A stretch of DNA of 64,000 nucleotides from CBDCMJ01 sp965218875 (GTDB lineage Bacteria > Chloroflexota > Dehalococcoidia > Lucifugimonadales > UBA3495). The stretch is taken from the NCBI GenBank assembly GCA_965218875.1, contig OZ244707.1, positions 2,852,001 through 2,916,000 of the forward strand, read 5' to 3'. The notes below the pieces were generated by a model. That model did no database searches. It was given only the letters and a program-made list of their open reading frames with translations, and was not told the origin of the DNA. A program made the position numbers and the translations under genes. This document shows, in pieces, positions 34,140 through 42,780 of this stretch (position 1 is its first letter; each line of letters begins with the position of its first letter).

Positions 34140-35452
34140 GCGGCACGGTTGCCCACGTCAGCAGCCCATCCTTCCTGGGGGGTATCCTCCCCGTCCCGGG
34201 AGACAAGTCCATATCCCACCGGGCCCTAATCCTTAACTCCATGGCCGGGGGGGAGGCCCTGGTGGCCGGCCTTCCTCAAGGCGCCGACGTGCGCTCCACG
34301 ATGGCTTGCCTCAGGGGCCTGGGGGCGGAAATCGAGGACGGGGACGGACCGGACGCCGTAACGGTGCGAGGCGCCGGCGAGGGGTTTCGAGAGCCGCCGG
34401 ACATACTGGACGCGGGCAACAGCGGCACGTCCATGCGGCTGCTCTGCGGGCTGCTGGCGGCCCAGGACTTCACGACCGTCCTCACCGGCGACGCGTCGCT
34501 TCGCAGCCGCCCCATGGGACGGGTCGTGCAGCCCCTGCAGCAGATGGGCGCCAGGATCATGGGCCGCGGCAACGACACCCTCGCCCCTCTTGCCGTCAGG
34601 GGAGGTAGTCTCAAGGGAATCGAATACACCATGCCGGTGGCCAGCGCCCAGGTCAAGACCAGCATAATGCTGGCCGGTCTATCCGCCCGGGGCGAAACGG
34701 TTCTACACCAGCCGGCGTTGTCCCGCGACCATACCGAGCGCATGCTCACCGCCATGGGGGCTGACCTGGAAGCCGGGGGGCTCAGCCTGGTCCTGCGCCC
34801 GGGCCCGCTGCGCGCGGCTGACCTGACCATCCCCGGAGACATCAGCTCCGCCGCCTTCTGGCTGGTTGCGGGGCTGTGCCACCCCAACGCCCGCGTCGTG
34901 GTGACGGGCGTGGGGCTCAACCCCAGCCGTACCGGAGTCCTCGACGCCCTTCAGGCCATGGGCGCCGGCGTAGGGTTGCGGCTGCTCCGGAGCCGGATGG
35001 AGGGCGGCGAGCCGGTGGCGGACCTGGCGGCGGAGTCTTGCTCATTGAAGGCAACGGTGGTTGGCGGAGACATCATTCCCCGCATCATCGACGAGCTGCC
35101 GGTGCTGGCCGTGGCGGCCTGCTTTGCCGAAGGGACCACGGTCATAAGGGACGCAGCCGAGCTTCGCTACAAGGAATCGGACCGGATCGCGACGATGGTC
35201 GAGGGACTGGGGCGTTTGGGAGGGCAAATCCGGGCCACCGAGGACGGGATGGTGATAGAAGGGACCGGGCATTTGACGGGAGCCGCCGTGCGGAGTCACG
35301 GCGATCACCGGGTAGCCATGTCGCTGGCCGTAGCCGGGGCGCTGGCCCAGGGCAACACCACCATCGACGGGGCTGACGCGGCGGCAGTGTCCTACCCGGA
35401 TTTCTGGCAGCGCCTGGACCAGCTTTGCCAACGGGAAGGGGAGGCCCGTTGA
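34136..35452 (+). CDS. aroA: 3-phosphoshikimate 1-carboxyvinyltransferase (EPSP synthase)
   Basis: Sixth step of the shikimate pathway, 438 aa. Signatures: PGDKSISHRALILNSMA, LDAGNSGTSMRLLCGLL, RSRPMGRVVQPLQQMGA, RDHTERMLTAMGA, RYKESDRIATMVEGLGRLGG and HGDHRVAMSLAVAG. Two-domain inside-out barrel of normal length. Coupled upstream to tyrA by 4 bp and downstream to gmk. Confidence 0.97.
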   Translation: MSGTVAHVSSPSFLGGILPVPGDKSISHRALILNSMAGGEALVAGLPQGADVRSTMACLRGLGAEIEDGDGPDAVTVRGAGEGFREPPDILDAGNSGTSMRLLCGLLAAQDFTTVLTGDASLRSRPMGRVVQPLQQMGARIMGRGNDTLAPLAVRGGSLKGIEYTMPVASAQVKTSIMLAGLSARGETVLHQPALSRDHTERMLTAMGADLEAGGLSLVLRPGPLRAADLTIPGDISSAAFWLVAGLCHPNARVVVTGVGLNPSRTGVLDALQAMGAGVGLRLLRSRMEGGEPVADLAAESCSLKATVVGGDIIPRIIDELPVLAVAACFAEGTTVIRDAAELRYKESDRIATMVEGLGRLGGQIRATEDGMVIEGTGHLTGAAVRSHGDHRVAMSLAVAGALAQGNTTIDGADAAAVSYPDFWQRLDQLCQREGEAR

Positions 35453-36057
35453 CCGGCCCAGCCCCCCATCCCCTGCTGGTCGTGCTGTCCGGGCCCTCGG
35501 GCGTGGGCAAGGACGCCGCCCTAACGGAGCTAAGAAAGCTTGACCGGCCCTGGCATTTCGCGGTCACCGCCACCACCCGCCCCCCGCGGCCCAACGAGCG
35601 AGACGGCGTGGACTACGTCTTTCTGGACACCGGGTCTTTCCAGGAGATGCTGCGGCGAAACGAGTTCATCGAGTCCGCCCAGGTGTACGGACGCTGGTAC
35701 GGGGTGCCCCGCAGCCAGGTCCTGCGGGGGATGGACTCCGGGAAAGACGTCATTCTGAAGATAGACGTGCAGGGAGCGCAGACGGTGCGCGAGGCGGCCC
35801 CCGAGGCGGTGTCCATCTTCATGGCCCCGGGTGAGGTTGACGACCTGCGCCGGCGGCTGTCGCAGCGCATGACCGAGGACACGCCGGAGATGGAGCGTCG
35901 TCTCGAGGTGGCCCGGTCCGAGCTCGACCGGGCCCGGGAGTTTGAATACCTGGTGGTGAACCGTGCCGGCGACTTGGCTCAGGCCGTGGCCGACATCGAC
36001 GCCATAATCTCCGCCGAGAAGTGCCGGGTGTCGCCGCGAAAGGTCAAACTGCTATGA
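35449..36057 (+). CDS. gmk: Guanylate kinase
   Basis: Phosphorylates GMP to GDP, about 202 aa. GMP-binding elements TTRPPRPNERDGVDYVF, EFIESAQVYGRWYG and the segment ILKIDVQGAQTV are typical. The P-loop reads SGPSGVGKDA; most guanylate kinases have GKGT or GKST. The TTG at 35449 overlaps the aroA stop (TTGA) and follows GGGAAGGGGAGG, so it is preferred over the ATG at 35425. It ends a tyrA-aroA-gmk run and is 72 bp before lipA. Confidence 0.9.
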   Translation: MTGPAPHPLLVVLSGPSGVGKDAALTELRKLDRPWHFAVTATTRPPRPNERDGVDYVFLDTGSFQEMLRRNEFIESAQVYGRWYGVPRSQVLRGMDSGKDVILKIDVQGAQTVREAAPEAVSIFMAPGEVDDLRRRLSQRMTEDTPEMERRLEVARSELDRAREFEYLVVNRAGDLAQAVADIDAIISAEKCRVSPRKVKLL

Positions 36058-36129
36058 TTGGATACGCGTGGCTGCCGGCTACCGGCCGCGGCAGCGTACC
36101 ACCGTCACCCGCCCCCTGGGGGAGGAAAC

Positions 36130-37035
36130 ATGGCTAACGACGAGGACCGAGTGGCCGCCAGGCCCAGGCTGCCGGAATGGTTGAAGGTGCCCGCGCCGGG
36201 CAGTCAACGCTACATCGAGCTAAAACAACTCATGCAGGGCAGCCGCCTGCACACCGTCTGCGAGGAGGCCCACTGCCCCAACATCGGCGAGTGCTGGGAC
36301 CTGGGCACGGCCACCTTCATGATCCTCGGCGACATTTGCACCCGTCGCTGCCACTACTGCGCCGTCACCACCGGCCGCCCGGCGGGCCTCGACCTCCAGG
36401 AGCCCGCCCGGCTGGCGGAAACGGTCAAGACCATGGGCATCAGCTACTGCGTGATAACCTCGGTCAACCGGGATGACCTGGCCGACGGGGGAGCGTTCGT
36501 CTTTGCCTCTTGCATCAACAAGATACGTGAACAGGCCCCCGGCTGTAAGGTGGAAGTGCTGATACCCGACTTCGACGGCTCTTGGCCCGCCCTCAAGAAG
36601 GTCACCGACGCCCGCCCCGAGGTCATCAACCACAACATCGAGTCGACCCGCCGCATTTTCCCCAAGGTCAGGCCCCGGGGGGACTACCGGCTCTCGTTGC
36701 AACTGCTGGCCAAGGTAAAGGAGCTGGACCCCGGCGCGGTCACCAAGTCGGGGATCATCGTGGGCATGGGTGAGAACCAAGACGAAGTCCTGGAGACCAT
36801 GCGGGACCTCCGGGAAGCGGACTGCGACCTGCTGACCATCGGGCAGTACCTGCGTCCCTCCGCCAAGCACGTCGCCATAGACCGCTTCTATCATCCGAGG
36901 GAGTTCGACGAGCTGGCCCGCATGGGCGAGGACATGGGGTTCAAGCACGTAGCGGCGGGCCCGCTGGTTAGAAGCTCCTACCACGCGGGCGAGCAGCACG
37001 GCGCGGCCCAAGCCCGGGTGGCGGGTCGGGGCTGA
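36130..37035 (+). CDS. lipA: Lipoyl synthase
   Basis: Radical-SAM enzyme that inserts two sulfurs into octanoyl groups on lipoyl domains, 301 aa. The auxiliary cluster motif C44-x4-C49-x5-C55 (CEEAHCPNIGEC) and the SAM cluster C70-x3-C74-x2-C77 (CTRRCHYC) are intact, as is the C-terminal RSSYHAGE serine ligand. The ATG at 36130 follows GGAGG closely. It is convergent with the cobalamin cluster, with only a 9-bp gap. Confidence 0.96.
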   Translation: MANDEDRVAARPRLPEWLKVPAPGSQRYIELKQLMQGSRLHTVCEEAHCPNIGECWDLGTATFMILGDICTRRCHYCAVTTGRPAGLDLQEPARLAETVKTMGISYCVITSVNRDDLADGGAFVFASCINKIREQAPGCKVEVLIPDFDGSWPALKKVTDARPEVINHNIESTRRIFPKVRPRGDYRLSLQLLAKVKELDPGAVTKSGIIVGMGENQDEVLETMRDLREADCDLLTIGQYLRPSAKHVAIDRFYHPREFDELARMGEDMGFKHVAAGPLVRSSYHAGEQHGAAQARVAGRG

Positions 37036-37044
37036 CCGCCCCCC

Positions 37045-37832
37045 TCAACCCACCGGCCCCCCGGTCGACCAGTTGGACGGGTAGCCCCTTGGGGTGACTA
37101 TGCGGCCCCGATGGGCAAAGCTGGTGGAGTTGCCCACCAGCACCACGGTCACCATGTCGATGAGGTCCAAGTGCTCCTCCAGGCGCTGCAGATCGGTCAC
37201 CACGACGCCCAGATCGGGCCGGTAGGCGTTGCGCACGATACCCACCGGCGTGTCTTCGGAGCGGTGCGCCAGCAGAATGCGGCGCGCCTCCTGCAGCTGC
37301 CGGTCCCCGGTGCGGCTGCGCGGGTTGTAGATGGCTACCACGAAGTCGCCCTGAGCGGCCGCTTCCAGGCGCCGCCGGATGGCTTCCCAGGGAGTTAGCA
37401 GGTCGCTCAGACTGATGGCGCAGAAGTCCTGCATCAGGGGCGATCCCAGGAGGGCCGCGGCGGCCTGCATCGCCGAAACGCCCGGGAGTACCTCCACGCC
37501 GGGGCGCGCCCCGTCCCAGTCCCGGTCCACCAACACCCGGAACACCGGCCCGGCCATTCCGTAGATACCGGCGTCGCCGGAAGAGACCACGGCCACGCAT
37601 AGCCCCTGGTAGGCCATGTCCACACCTCTGGCCGCCCGCTCCCCTGGCCCAGCTCCATAGCCAGCAGGTCCTTGCCCGCCACCAGCGGCAGCACCTGATC
37701 GATGTAGGCCCGGTAGCCCACCACCCACTGGGACTGTTCCAGCGCGGCCATAGCGGCGGGGGTCAGGTGGTCCGGACCGCCCGGGCCCAGGCCTACCAGG
37801 TACAGCTTTCCAGTTTCGCCGTCGTTGCTCAT
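37045..37832 (-). pseudogene. cobJ: Precorrin-3B C17-methyltransferase, frameshifted by one base
   Basis: SAM-dependent methyltransferase of the corrin ring, CobJ/CbiH type. The N-terminal part (37832 to about 37645) reads LYLVGLGPGGPDHLTPAAMAAL and ends in AMELGQG. The rest (about 37640 to 37045) continues in the next frame with ERAARGVDMAY, VSSGDAGIYGMAG, VLPGVSAMQAAAALLG and IYNPRSRTG. One extra G in the run at 37641-37644 would restore a 262-aa protein of normal length. All motifs are otherwise intact, so this is either a recent mutation or a consensus error. Last gene of the cluster, 259 bp after the flavoenzyme gene. Confidence 0.85.
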
Positions 37833-38091
37833 TAGCGCGTCACCGCTGCCGCCCAGCCTGCCGCTGAGTCGGGGCGGCCCTAGTCGATAGCTCCCTGATG
37901 AATAACCCCCGGATCAATAGCCCAACGACAACTGCACCGGCCCCGGGAGCCGGGGATTCCTCCGCCGTGCCAAGCGGGCCGCCGGCGCGGGGCAACCCTG
38001 GAGAACGCTGCGGGTACAGGAGAAAGGGCCAATGACCGGACGCCGCTATGGAGCGGCCTGGGCTTCAGGCAACTCCAAGGGACGTCGCAGG

Positions 38092-39270
38092 TCACCCCAG
38101 CACGTTGGGGTCCTCGAAGCCCAGCGTAAACCGTCCGTGAATCTCGTAGGCGGACTCGCTGACCATGAAGTGCTGGGCCCCGGCGTTGACGTCCCGCAGG
38201 CATTGTTGCAGCACGCCGGAAGAAAACACGGCGGAGCCCCCGCCGTGACGGAACGCTTGGGTGGTCACGTCGACGGCAACCTCGGTGGCGTAGGCCGCGG
38301 AAGCCCGCAGCTTTGCCTGGAGCGGGGGTGAGACGACACCCTCGCGGCAGACCTCGCACCAGGCCTCCTCCAACAACTCGACCACCAAGGCCCGGGCCGC
38401 CCTCAGCTGCAGGTCGCACAGGCCCACGGCGCGCTGAAAAGACGGACGCCCGGCGGTCCGCGTGGGGTCCACATAGCCCCGGTACTTGGAGAGGGACTCC
38501 TCCAGAATGGCGTCCAAGGCGCGGCGGGCGACGCCGAGAGCGAAGGCGGAGTGTTCGTGGGCCACGAAGGCGGGTATTCCCATGCGATACACAGGGCCGC
38601 CGCGCCTGAGTTCCGGTCCCAGAGGGTCCCAGGAGAAGGCTTCAGCTACGAACAGGTCCGACACGGAAAAGTCGCAGCTCCCTGTGCCCCGCAAGCCCAC
38701 CACGTCCCAGTTGTCATGGACCTTGGCTTGGGCGGTTGGGAAGGCGACCATGCGCAGCTCGGGCGGGGCCGCCTCGTCGCGGGACACCAGCGCTCCCGCC
38801 CACACCCAGTCGGAGTGGCGAATGCCGCTGGCAAAAGGCCAGCGTCCGGTCACCCGGTAACCGCCGTCCACGGGGGTTGCTTTCCCGGCGGGGCGAAAGG
38901 CGGCCGCCGCCCGGGGGACACGGCCTCCGGCAAACATTTGGGCAACAGCCTCGTCGGGAAGGAAGGCCCCGGGCAGGCCTACGCAGGTGGCGCCGATCAT
39001 CACACACCACCCGGCGGAAGGGTCGATGCGGCTCACCGCCTCGATGACGTCCAGTTGGGTCACCGGGTCGGCCTCCGCGCCGCCCAACTCAGTGGGCAGC
39101 TTCAGGGCCAGGATCCCCGATTGATACAGGGCGTCGACGGTGGCAGCGGGAAGGGTGGCGTTGGCCTCCGCCTCGGCGGCTCCGTTTACCAGGGTGTCCT
39201 GGACTTTTTCCACAGCCGCCATGAGGAAGGCCTTCTTCTCTTCCCGGTCGACTGGAAAAGCCCAGTTCAC
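38092..39270 (-). CDS. Acyl-CoA-dehydrogenase-fold flavoprotein (hydroxylase type)
   Basis: 392 aa with the acyl-CoA dehydrogenase fold. N-terminal helices with GILALKLPTELGGAEADP, middle beta-domain VTGRWPFASGIRHSDWVWAGA and VGLRGTGSCDFSVSDLFV, and C-terminal RDVNAGAQHFMVSESAYEIHGR. The C-terminal part resembles flavin-dependent monooxygenases such as DszC or HsaA more than true dehydrogenases, and no clear catalytic Glu is seen. It sits between cbiG (37 bp) and cobJ on the same strand, where no such enzyme is expected in corrin synthesis. The substrate is unknown. Confidence 0.78.
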   Translation of the reverse strand: MNWAFPVDREEKKAFLMAAVEKVQDTLVNGAAEAEANATLPAATVDALYQSGILALKLPTELGGAEADPVTQLDVIEAVSRIDPSAGWCVMIGATCVGLPGAFLPDEAVAQMFAGGRVPRAAAAFRPAGKATPVDGGYRVTGRWPFASGIRHSDWVWAGALVSRDEAAPPELRMVAFPTAQAKVHDNWDVVGLRGTGSCDFSVSDLFVAEAFSWDPLGPELRRGGPVYRMGIPAFVAHEHSAFALGVARRALDAILEESLSKYRGYVDPTRTAGRPSFQRAVGLCDLQLRAARALVVELLEEAWCEVCREGVVSPPLQAKLRASAAYATEVAVDVTTQAFRHGGGSAVFSSGVLQQCLRDVNAGAQHFMVSESAYEIHGRFTLGFEDPNVLG

Positions 39271-39307
39271 TTCAGGTAGCCTCCACGACTCGCGTCGGCG
39301 TGGCCGG

Positions 39308-40507
39308 TCACGGCGGGGCCGGTGAGAAATCGACCCGGGCCACGGCTATAGTAGCACGGTCGCTTTTTACCCTGGGCGTGAGCAGGGCCCGACTGCCCGC
39401 AGCCAGCAGGGCGGCCGGCTCGGACACTCCCCACATGCCCAGCAGCTGGCGCACCTGTTCCCGAGGCACCGGCTCGAAACCCCGCTGGATCGGGGACGAG
39501 GCCGCGGAGCGCTCGGCGAAGGCACCGGCCAGGTCAGCCGGATGCTGCTCATCGAACACCGCGTTCAGCTCTCCGGGCCGGTAGCATTGCAATGGCACTC
39601 CATACTTGCCAGCCAGGTCCAGCAGGCCTCGCTCGTCCTGCTTCAGGTCCGCGGTGGCGATACACCGGAGACTGGCCGTGGCCAGGCCGTGGGAGCTGAA
39701 CGTATCGACCAGCAGCTTATCCAGTTCCTCGACAGGGACTCCCCGGCGGCACCCCATGCCCGCGATCAGGGTGCGAGGGCGGTAATACACCACGGCTCTG
39801 CCCTTCCCGGCGGAGGGTAATTCGTCGTCGGCCCGGTCGGTAACAACCAGGGCCGCGGTCCAGGAGCCACCAGCCAGGGATTCCCTCGAAGTGTAGACCG
39901 TAACGTTGGAGGGCAACGGCTCGCCGGCCGGCCACCAATTGGCCTCTCCTGTTTCCTGATACACCGCTACCGGCTCGCCGTTTACCATCGCGGCGCTGGC
40001 CCTGGTCACCTGGCCCGGTCCCGCCTCTATCTGCCAGCCCAACTCCTGGCCCAGCAGGTCCACCGCCAGGGTGCCCATGACGTGGGACGCCGAGGTCACC
40101 ACCGGTTCGGCGCCAACGACGCGGGCCACCTCTTGGGCCAGGCGGTCGGCGCCTCCCAGATGTCCCGACAGCAGGCTCACCGCGAAACGGCCGGCGTCGT
40201 CCACGCACACCACGGCGGGGTCCAAGTGCTTGTCCCGCAGCCTCGGCGCTACCAGTCGTACCGCCGCACCCACCGGCATGAACAGCACCAGGCGCTGGCA
40301 GGCGTCGAACAGCCGGGCCACCAGGGGCCGCACCGGAAGGTCGAAGGGTGTCTCCGGCGCCTGTTGGCCCAGGTCTTGCCCGCAGAAACGCCGCTCCAGG
40401 TGAAGCTCGACCTCGCCGGACAAGCTCTGGGACAGGAGCCGCGCCACGCTTGCGCCGCGGGCCGAGATGGCAACTATGGCTGTGACGCCGGGCGCGGTGC
40501 CGCTCAT
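39308..40507 (-). CDS. cbiG: Cobalt-precorrin 5A hydrolase
   Basis: Opens the lactone ring of cobalt-precorrin 5A with loss of acetaldehyde, an anaerobic-pathway step, 399 aa. The three parts are present: an N-terminal domain with LVLFMPVGAAVRLVAP and VSLLSGHLGGADRLAQEVA, a middle region, and a C-terminal CobE-like domain with AGMGCRRGVPVEELDKLL and AVFDEQHPADLAGAFAERSA. The ATG at 40507 is chosen because the family sequence begins just after it. It lies 10 bp after cbiF. Confidence 0.9.
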   Translation of the reverse strand: MSGTAPGVTAIVAISARGASVARLLSQSLSGEVELHLERRFCGQDLGQQAPETPFDLPVRPLVARLFDACQRLVLFMPVGAAVRLVAPRLRDKHLDPAVVCVDDAGRFAVSLLSGHLGGADRLAQEVARVVGAEPVVTSASHVMGTLAVDLLGQELGWQIEAGPGQVTRASAAMVNGEPVAVYQETGEANWWPAGEPLPSNVTVYTSRESLAGGSWTAALVVTDRADDELPSAGKGRAVVYYRPRTLIAGMGCRRGVPVEELDKLLVDTFSSHGLATASLRCIATADLKQDERGLLDLAGKYGVPLQCYRPGELNAVFDEQHPADLAGAFAERSAASSPIQRGFEPVPREQVRQLLGMWGVSEPAALLAAGSRALLTPRVKSDRATIAVARVDFSPAPP

Positions 40508-40517
40508 AGACGCCAAG

Positions 40518-41357
40518 TCACCCGGCGGTCTTGGCGCGGGCCGCGGCGGCCTTGGGCTTAGTGCGGGACCGGCGGTACAGGTGGGTATAGTCTTCGGAGT
40601 ATAGATGGGACATGGGCCTGTTTTCGCCCGGCTGCGCCTGGGCAAGCGCTGGGTCCAGCGCCGGGCCCACCAGGATCAGGGCCTGCAGGGTTATCTTGGC
40701 CGCCCGCACCTTGGCCGCTATGTCGGCCAGGGTGCCGCGTATCACCTGCTGGTCCGGCCATCCAACTCGATACACCACCGCCACCGGCGTCTCCTTGGGG
40801 TACCCGGCGGCCCGCAGCTCCCGGGCGATCCGGGCCGTGCGCGTGATGCTCAGGAATATGACGAGGTTGCAGCCGTGGGGCGCCAGGCCGGCCAATTGTT
40901 CCCCCGGCGGCATGGCGACGCGCCCCTCGGCGCGGGTCATGATTATCGCCTGGGAAATCTCCGGCGCCGTGAGCTCCGCCTTGAGCAGGGCGGCGGCGGC
41001 GAAGGCCGAGCTTACTCCGGGGACGATCTCGTAGTCGATCCCCGCGGCCTCCAAGACCTGCATTTGCTCCAGTATGGCGCCGTAGATGGCCGGGTCGCCG
41101 CTCTGGATCCTAGCCACCGTGTTGCCCTGGGTCGCGGCGCTTACGGTGAGGTCCATGATTTCGCCCAGGGCAAGGGTCTTGCTGCCGTGCACCTCGGCGC
41201 CGACTCGGGCAAACCCCGTCACTGAGGGGTGCACCAGGGAATCGGCGTAGATGACCACGTCCGCCGTCTCGATGATCCGCTTGGCCTTGAGGGTCAGAAG
41301 GTCGGGGTCTCCCGGTCCTCCCCCCACAAAGTAGACCTTGCCCAGTGTTTCCGTCAT
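40518..41357 (-). CDS. cobM: Precorrin-4 C11-methyltransferase
   Basis: CobM/CbiF-type SAM methyltransferase, 279 aa. The glycine-rich start VYFVGGGPGDPDLLTLKAKRII is followed by VIYADSLVHPSV, ARIQSGDPAIYGAILEQM, EIVPGVSSAFAAAALL, IMTRAEGR and VVYRVGWPDQQVIRGTL. An unusual basic tail ends in KPKAAAARAKTAG. The ATG overlaps the preceding cobI stop (ATGA). Confidence 0.95.
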   Translation of the reverse strand: MTETLGKVYFVGGGPGDPDLLTLKAKRIIETADVVIYADSLVHPSVTGFARVGAEVHGSKTLALGEIMDLTVSAATQGNTVARIQSGDPAIYGAILEQMQVLEAAGIDYEIVPGVSSAFAAAALLKAELTAPEISQAIIMTRAEGRVAMPPGEQLAGLAPHGCNLVIFLSITRTARIARELRAAGYPKETPVAVVYRVGWPDQQVIRGTLADIAAKVRAAKITLQALILVGPALDPALAQAQPGENRPMSHLYSEDYTHLYRRSRTKPKAAAARAKTAG

Positions 41358-42148
41358 TGCGGCTGCCTTTTGATGATCAGCAAGGAAAAGTAGTCCTGGT
41401 CCTCCTTGGAAAGCTCTCGGGAAAGCTCGTGCAGGTCCCGGGCCACCCGTTCCTGCGGGGTGGTGGCGCGGCTGACGTGTATCGCCTCGCCCACCCGTCC
41501 CATGGTCTCCAGTTGGGCCACCACGGGGGCCAAGGCCCGGTTCACCTTCATCAGCACTATTGTATCGTAGCCGGCAATGGTCCCGGACAGGTCGTCCACG
41601 CCGTAGGCTGCGGGCAGGATGGCCAGGCGCTGTCCCCGGGTTGCCAGGGGCACTCCGCCGCTGCCCGCCGCCGCCGTGACCGATGACACTCCGGGCACTA
41701 TTTCCACGTAAATCGAAGGGTGTTCCCGGCTGATGCTGTCCAGCACGTAGGAAAAGGTGCTGTACAGCGTGGGGTCTCCTTCGGTGATGAAAGCCACGTC
41801 TTGCGCCCGGTAAAGGCGCTCCGCAATGGCGCCGGCCGCGTCCCGCCACGCCGTGGCGGCGGCGGGGTCGCTTACGGAAAAAGGCAGCCTGATTATCTCC
41901 TGCCGCCGGGGGTCCAGCACCTCTTTGACTATGCCCAGGGCGTAACTGTCTTCCTGCCGGTCCGACTGGGGAGCGCATATAACCGGGACGCTCCTCAGGA
42001 CGCGCAGCGCCTTCAGCGTCAGCAGCTCCGGGTCTCCCGGCCCCACCCCCACGCCGAACAACCGGCCTGGAGTATCCGGCGGCGCCTGCGTGGATCCGTC
42101 GGTTTGGGCAGCCACCAGGCTAGTCTCCGCGTCCGGCGGTGAGCACAA
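41354..42148 (-). CDS. cobI: Precorrin-2 C20-methyltransferase
   Basis: CobI/CbiL-type enzyme that methylates C20 of (cobalt-)precorrin-2, 264 aa. Motifs: LFGVGVGPGDPELLTLKALRVL, VAFITEGDPTLYSTFSYVLD, EIVPGVSSVTAAAGSGGVPLA and VLMKVNRAL. The N-terminal 28 residues overlap the end of the upstream cbiT by 29 bp. Coupled to cobM by 4 bp. Confidence 0.93.
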   Translation of the reverse strand: MCSPPDAETSLVAAQTDGSTQAPPDTPGRLFGVGVGPGDPELLTLKALRVLRSVPVICAPQSDRQEDSYALGIVKEVLDPRRQEIIRLPFSVSDPAAATAWRDAAGAIAERLYRAQDVAFITEGDPTLYSTFSYVLDSISREHPSIYVEIVPGVSSVTAAAGSGGVPLATRGQRLAILPAAYGVDDLSGTIAGYDTIVLMKVNRALAPVVAQLETMGRVGEAIHVSRATTPQERVARDLHELSRELSKEDQDYFSLLIIKRQPQ

Positions 42149-42712
42149 ACACCGGATTCAGGGCTTTCAGGCGGGTGGCCCCGTCGGGCATTTCCTTGCC
42201 CCGGGCCGCGACTACCTGGGACAGCTCCGTGGTGAGTCCCAGGGCCGCAAGTCGCCGGCGGGCTTCTTGAGTCCGCTCCAAGGCCGCCAGGTTGACCACG
42301 ATCCGGCCCCCAGGGTTCAGGCGGCGCGCCGCCGCGTCCAGGATTTCGGCGAGCTTGCCCCCGCTGCCGCCCACAAACACCGAGTCCGGCGCGGGCAGGC
42401 TTTCCAGGGCCTCCGGAGCCTCCCCCGCCGCCACCTGGACGTTTGGGGGGTCCAGCGTTCCACGTTGCGGCGAAGCAGGACCAGGCTGGGCCCGTCCCGC
42501 TCGACCGCGTAGACGCGTCCCTGGTGGGCAATGAACCCCGCTTCCACCGACACAGAGCCGGTGCCGGCCCCGATGTCCCATACCACGCTGTCCGGCCGCA
42601 GCCCCAGAGAGTACAGGGTTACCGCCCTCACCTCTCGCTTGGTGATCTGGCCGTGAAGCGGCTCCCGCTGCTCGAAGGCGGAGTCCGGCAGCCCCAGGGC
42701 CCGGCGCGGCAC
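42120..42712 (-). pseudogene. cbiT: Cobalt-precorrin-6B/7 C15-methyltransferase (decarboxylating) CbiT, frameshifted
   Basis: SAM methyltransferase of the CbiT fold. The first part in one frame reads ALGLPDSAFEQREPLHG, ITKREVRAVTLYSLGL, VVWDIGAGTGSVSVEAG and LRRNVERWTP. The rest continues in another frame as PNVQVAAGEAPEALESL, SVFVGGSGGKLAEILD and GGRIVVNLAAL. Adding one G to the G6 run at 42445-42450 joins them into a 197-aa protein of normal CbiT length. GTG start at 42712. The CbiE half often fused to CbiT is absent: only about 70 bp separate it from cbiD. Confidence 0.82.
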
Positions 42713-42780
42713 GGTCTCTTTCGCCGCCGGTGCAGGGGCCGGGCCCGGCCGGCTCAGCCATGGGATGACGTATCGGGAGG

